A DNA stretch of 64,000 nt from Paraperlucidibaca sp. (GTDB lineage Bacteria > Pseudomonadota > Gammaproteobacteria > Pseudomonadales > Moraxellaceae): positions 1 to 64,000 of the forward strand of contig JAGPVX010000038.1 in NCBI GenBank assembly GCA_018066805.1, written 5' to 3'. The notes beneath the pieces are model-generated. The model saw only the letters and a list, made by a program, of their open reading frames with translations. It was not told where the DNA came from and ran no database searches. Shown here piece by piece: positions 60,834 to 64,000 of the stretch. The number at the start of each line of letters is the position of its first letter. Position 1 is the first letter of the stretch. Both the position numbers and the translations under genes were made by a program.

Positions 60834-61961
60834 TTAGACGCTCACTGCCATTGCGTCGTGCCAAAGCGGTTTAGCAGCGGCGTGCTGCGTGGGCACACGG
60901 GCCAGCTCAGTACTGGCCGTATCGCTAGCGCTTTTATCGAGTGCAATATCCGACTCCACCATCGGCTTCAATCCCAGACGCTTAAACAGCATCAAGTCAG
61001 ATTCAGCCTCAGGGTTGGCCGTAGTCAGCAATTTATCGCCGTAAAAAATCGAATTCGCGCCAGCCAAGAAGCATAGCGCCTGTTGCGACTCAGGCATTTC
61101 TTCACGACCAGCAGATAAACGCACCATGCTTTTCGGCATCAGAATGCGCGCAACTGCGATGGTACGCACAAACTCAAACGGATCTAGATCTTCAACATTG
61201 CCCAAGGGCGTGCCCGGAATTTTCACCAGTTGGTTAATCGGCACTGACTCAGGATGCGTCGGCAGCGTGGCCAATTGCGTCAATAAACCAATGCGATCTT
61301 CGCGGCGCTCGCCAAGGCCAACAATACCGCCAGCGCAAACTTTCATGCCGGCATCACGCACATGCGACAGCGTATCGAGACGATCTTGGTAGCTACGAGT
61401 AGTAATGATTTGCGCGTAATGCTCAGGGCTGGTGTCGAGGTTATGGTTGTAATAATCCAAGCCCGCCGTCGCCAACTCCGAGGCTTGATTTGAGTCGAGC
61501 ATGCCCAGCGTCATGCAGGTTTCCAAACCCAGCGCCTTCACACGCTTCACCATTTCAATCACATAAGGCATGTCTTTTTCACGTGGACTGCGCCATGCAG
61601 CACCCATACAAAAACGCGAGGCACCTTTCTCCCTAGCATTTGTCGCTTCTTCGACTACCTTTTCTATAGCGAGCAGCTTTTCTTTATCGAGGCCGGTGTC
61701 GTAGTGACCGGACTGCGAGCAGTACTTGCAGTCTTCGGGGCAGGCGCCGGTTTTAATCGACAGCAACGTACTGACTTGCACGGCATTGGCGTCGAAGTTT
61801 TCACGGTGCACGGTCTGTGCACGAAACAGCAAATCATTAAATGGCAGGTCGAATAGCGCAGCAACTTCTGGCCGAGTCCAGTTATGACGAACGCTGTTTT
61901 GCACAGAGTCGCTAATAGCTTGCTGATGAGAAGTTGAATTATTGGCTGCGAAGGATTGCAT
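60834..61961 (-). CDS. bioB: biotin synthase
   Basis: BioB inserts sulfur into dethiobiotin with radical SAM chemistry. The ATG at 61961 follows GAGG five bases upstream and gives 375 residues. The radical SAM cluster motif is C74-x3-C78-x2-C81 in [23 protein letters not shown] and the C-terminal [14 protein letters not shown] are also typical. The tail after residue 330 is a longer variable segment. It is the first gene of bioBFHCD, with a BirA-like operator and promoter just upstream. Confidence 0.98.
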   Translation of the reverse strand: MQSFAANNSTSHQQAISDSVQNSVRHNWTRPEVAALFDLPFNDLLFRAQTVHRENFDANAVQVSTLLSIKTGACPEDCKYCSQSGHYDTGLDKEKLLAIEKVVEEATNAREKGASRFCMGAAWRSPREKDMPYVIEMVKRVKALGLETCMTLGMLDSNQASELATAGLDYYNHNLDTSPEHYAQIITTRSYQDRLDTLSHVRDAGMKVCAGGIVGLGERREDRIGLLTQLATLPTHPESVPINQLVKIPGTPLGNVEDLDPFEFVRTIAVARILMPKSMVRLSAGREEMPESQQALCFLAGANSIFYGDKLLTTANPEAESDLMLFKRLGLKPMVESDIALDKSASDTASTELARVPTQHAAAKPLWHDAMAVSV

Positions 61962-61997
61962 ATGAACCTCGGTGAGAATGTTGGCGCTAAAACGATA

Positions 61998-62726
61998 ATG
62001 GCCGCTATTGTGACTAGACTGAACAGTCATCGTCAACTTATCTCAAGCAAATTAGTTGACGTACTGCGCGCCAATCGCTGCGTGCTCTGCCATGGCCGTG
62101 GTATTCGCCACTGCATTTGTGCCGATTGCTCTGCCGACTTACCTTGGCTAATGAGTGCCTGCGCTCGCTGCGCTAGACCACTTAGCGTTGATGCCGAGCG
62201 CTGCCAAGACTGCCTTGATGAGCCGCCATCTTGGCAACGAGCTTATGCATTATTTAACTTTAGCTTTCCTATTGATCGACTAATTTCGGCGCTGAAATAT
62301 CATGGCCGCTTAGTACTTGCTGATTACTTTGGTCAACGCTTAGCGGATCGTATCGATAGCGATGACCTGCCAGATCTCATCATCCCTGTGCCCATCCATG
62401 CCAAACGACTACAGCAGCGCGGCTATAACCAAACGCTGCTACTGGCACGAGTCATGGCCCAGCGCCTAAAGCGACCAGTCAGCGCACATCAGCTTTTACG
62501 CGTCCGCGACACTCGCATGCAAAAGACCCTGCACGCAGACGAGCGGCGCAGCAACCTGACCGGAGCCTTTGTCTGGCACGGCCCAGCGCTTGAGCAACAG
62601 CACGTACTTCTAGTTGACGATGTCTTGACCACCGGCGCCACAGCCGAAGCCATCAGTCAGTGCCTACTTGCCGCTGGTGCGCGCCAAGTTGATATCTTAG
62701 TTATTGCCAGAACCTTGGCGCGATGA
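61998..62726 (+). CDS. comF: ComF-family phosphoribosyltransferase-like protein
   Basis: ComF/GntX proteins link a zinc-ribbon to a PRTase-like domain and are associated with competence or DNA uptake in some bacteria. From ATG 61998 the protein is 242 residues, with the cysteine cluster CVLC-x7-C-x-C-x2-C near residues 28-42, a second set CARCARPL and CQDC near 57-76, and the PRPP motif [15 protein letters not shown]. An ATG at 61962 with AAGGA upstream is also open and would abut the bioB start. Either way the bioB promoter and operator lie inside this reading frame. Confidence 0.93.
   Translation: MAAIVTRLNSHRQLISSKLVDVLRANRCVLCHGRGIRHCICADCSADLPWLMSACARCARPLSVDAERCQDCLDEPPSWQRAYALFNFSFPIDRLISALKYHGRLVLADYFGQRLADRIDSDDLPDLIIPVPIHAKRLQQRGYNQTLLLARVMAQRLKRPVSAHQLLRVRDTRMQKTLHADERRSNLTGAFVWHGPALEQQHVLLVDDVLTTGATAEAISQCLLAAGARQVDILVIARTLAR
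62007..62036 (-). promoter_or_regulatory. bioB promoter
   Basis: On the minus strand TTGACG (62036-62031) is followed after 18 bases by CACAAT (62012-62007). This predicts a leader of about 40 bases before the bioB ATG at 61961. The -35 overlaps the right arm of a BirA-like operator. A small palindrome GACTG-N2-CAGTC (62017-62028) lies in the spacer. Confidence 0.6.
62031..62061. promoter_or_regulatory. BirA-like biotin operator
   Basis: CGTCAACT-N15-AGTTGACG is a perfect eight-base inverted repeat. Core halves GTCAAC and GTTGAC are 17 bases apart, like the known proteobacterial BirA operator with cores GTaAAC and GTTtAC. It overlaps the bioB -35, where a biotinyl-AMP-bound BirA would block transcription. 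Confidence 0.65.
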
Positions 62727-62791
62727 CGCTTAGTGCTAGCTGCCAAGCCGCATGCGTTGCTAGAATGCGGGAAACTTGGGAGATGCCACGC

Positions 62792-63742
62792 ATGCTGATG
62801 GCCTTTACCCTGAATAAGGGTTTGCTCGAACCAGTCGCCATTAATGCGGCAGAAGACCTCATCTCAGATATTTTGTGGATTGACCTGATCAACCCCACCG
62901 AAGAAGAGCGCGAATGGGTACGCACCGCCTATCAGCAAGAGCTGCCAAGCATCGACGACCTATACGAAATTGAGGCGACTTCACGCTTCTATGAAAACGA
63001 CGATGGCCTGCACATCAGCTCATACTTTCTGAACTATGCCGATCAGTCATCAACCAATATTTCTGCTGCTTTCGTTTTCAATGGCGACCGATTATTTACG
63101 CTTCGCGAAGAGGAGCTTGCGGCATTTCGTCTGTTTCGCCTTCGTGCCCGCAAAGGCTTGGTTAACGTCAACAATCCAAAATCGATTTTAATTGGCCTGT
63201 TTGAAACCAAGGTGGAAAACCTCGCCGACATGATCGAGCGCATTGCCGCCGATTTAGAAGTCACCAGCGCGCAAGTATTGGGTAATGCCGAAACCGATGA
63301 CATGGAATCGCTATTGACCGAGATTGGTCAGCAGGAAGACATCATCGGTAAAGTGCGTATTTCCATGGTCGATTTGCAGCGCATGCTCTATCTGCTATTG
63401 CGCTCAGGCATGCTCAACACTGAGCTCAGCGAGCGCCTTCGCGACATCATCCGTGACTCTGAGTCACTGATCGCGCACACCTCATTTTTGTTCGATAAGA
63501 TTAAGTTCTTGCTCGACACCACCCTCGGCTTTATTAACGTTAATCAGAACAAAATCATCAAGATTTTCTCTGTGGCCTCGGTGGTATTTTTACCGCCAAC
63601 CATGATCGCCAGCGTCTACGGCATGAACTTTCGCATCATGCCTGAGCTCGACTGGACTATTGGCTACCCCTTCGCTATCGGCCTAATGGTGCTGTCAGCA
63701 GTAGCACCATTCCTCTATTTCAAACGTCGTAACTGGCTGTGA
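62792..63742 (+). CDS. corA: magnesium/cobalt transporter CorA
   Basis: CorA is a pentameric inner-membrane Mg2+/Co2+ channel. The ATG at 62792 follows GGGAG and gives 316 residues, the same as E. coli CorA, starting MLMAFTLNKG. The large cytoplasmic funnel domain is followed by two C-terminal membrane helices and the selectivity motif YGMNF at about 276-280; the end FLYFKRRNWL is typical. A start at 62723 would add an unrelated leader inside the comF end. Confidence 0.97.
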   Translation: MLMAFTLNKGLLEPVAINAAEDLISDILWIDLINPTEEEREWVRTAYQQELPSIDDLYEIEATSRFYENDDGLHISSYFLNYADQSSTNISAAFVFNGDRLFTLREEELAAFRLFRLRARKGLVNVNNPKSILIGLFETKVENLADMIERIAADLEVTSAQVLGNAETDDMESLLTEIGQQEDIIGKVRISMVDLQRMLYLLLRSGMLNTELSERLRDIIRDSESLIAHTSFLFDKIKFLLDTTLGFINVNQNKIIKIFSVASVVFLPPTMIASVYGMNFRIMPELDWTIGYPFAIGLMVLSAVAPFLYFKRRNWL

Positions 63743-64000
63743 AACATCTTGCCGGCAGCCCTGAGTTGTTGGCACTAGAGCGCTTAATTGAGCAAGCTGG
63801 CTCTAAACTTTGCCCTGAAATCGTCACCCACATTCAGTGTGATGGCCAAACCCTGCCACTGTGGTGCTTAAGCCTTGGTACACGCCGACTCGATGCGCCG
63901 GCGATTGGCTATTTCGGCGGAGTGCATGGCGTCGAGCGTATCGGCAGCCAAGTGTTGATTGCCTACCTTAATAACTTAGTTCAACGCCTCAGCTGGGATA
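63739..64000 (+). CDS. M14-type zinc carboxypeptidase, N-terminal fragment
   Basis: The first 87 codons run off the window. A GTG start overlaps the corA stop (GTGA). The segment AIGYFGGVHGVERIGSQVL contains H63-x2-E66, which fits the zinc-binding HxxE of M14 metallocarboxypeptidases. No signal peptide is visible, so a cytoplasmic enzyme is likely. The substrate cannot be judged from the fragment. Confidence 0.7.
   Translation, partial: MKHLAGSPELLALERLIEQAGSKLCPEIVTHIQCDGQTLPLWCLSLGTRRLDAPAIGYFGGVHGVERIGSQVLIAYLNNLVQRLSWD

Noticed and set aside
61956..61961. comF start at TTG 61956
   Set aside because: It lies inside the bioB start codon region and adds residues without family support; ATG 61998 or 61962 is more likely.

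Overview
The window is a compact block of core chromosome from a gammaproteobacterium, most like the Pseudomonas/Cellvibrio/Oceanospirillum side of the class. The gene orders murA-hisG-hisD-hisC, mlaFEDCB-ibaG, kdsDC-lptCAB-rpoN-hpf, mreBCD-maf-rng-yhdP, gatCAB, coxB-coxA-ctaG-coxC, accBC-prmA-dusB-fis-purHD and bioBFHCD all fit that placement. I cannot name a genus. I saw no tRNA, rRNA, CRISPR array, insertion sequence, prophage or integron. Gene density is high and many neighbours share ATGA or TAATG junctions.

Layout. 1-6.7 kb (minus): phospholipid-retrograde-transport operon mlaFEDCB, then ibaG, murA, hisG, hisD and the first codons of hisC. 6.9-14.1 kb (plus): Kdo synthesis (kdsD, kdsC), LPS export (lptC, lptA, lptB), sigma-54 (rpoN), hpf, rapZ, NPr and yjgA; ptsN is absent from its usual place. 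14.1-23.2 kb (minus): mreB-mreC-mreD-maf-rng-yhdP-nitrilase. 23.4-27.4 kb (plus): gatCAB and an alpha/beta hydrolase, closed by a two-way terminator. 27.4-32 kb (minus): a sodium:solute symporter with its small subunit, an RhlB-like helicase, a membrane protein fused to a cold-shock domain, and a CspA-type protein. 32.2-40 kb (minus): the caa3-type cytochrome c oxidase with heme A synthesis and assembly genes, plus one small divergent gene. 40.4-51.1 kb (plus): aroQ-accB-accC, prmA, a DUF3426-like protein, dusB-fis, purH-purD and maeB. 51.1-57 kb (minus): two coupled genes I do not recognise and two long acyl-CoA dehydrogenases. 57.2-62 kb (minus): bioBFHCD. 62-64 kb (plus): comF, corA and the start of an M14-type peptidase.

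How the genes fit together. Much of the window serves the cell envelope: peptidoglycan precursor (MurA), outer-membrane lipid asymmetry (Mla), LPS (Kds/Lpt), cell shape (Mre) and YhdP. Fatty-acid and biotin metabolism are also linked: accBC needs biotin, bioBFHCD makes it, and the acyl-CoA dehydrogenases degrade acyl chains.

No large unknown system is evident. The most interesting signals are small: a BirA-like operator and bioB promoter lying inside the 5' coding end of divergent comF; a 12-base word shared by the bioB promoter and the aroQ-accBC upstream region; a probable AUU start for mreC; a reversed membrane/cold-shock fusion next to a csp gene whose 3' end can fold two ways; an EF-hand-like loop in the symporter; a 22-base inverted repeat before the symporter genes; and the unrecognised gene pair at 51.1-53.2 kb.
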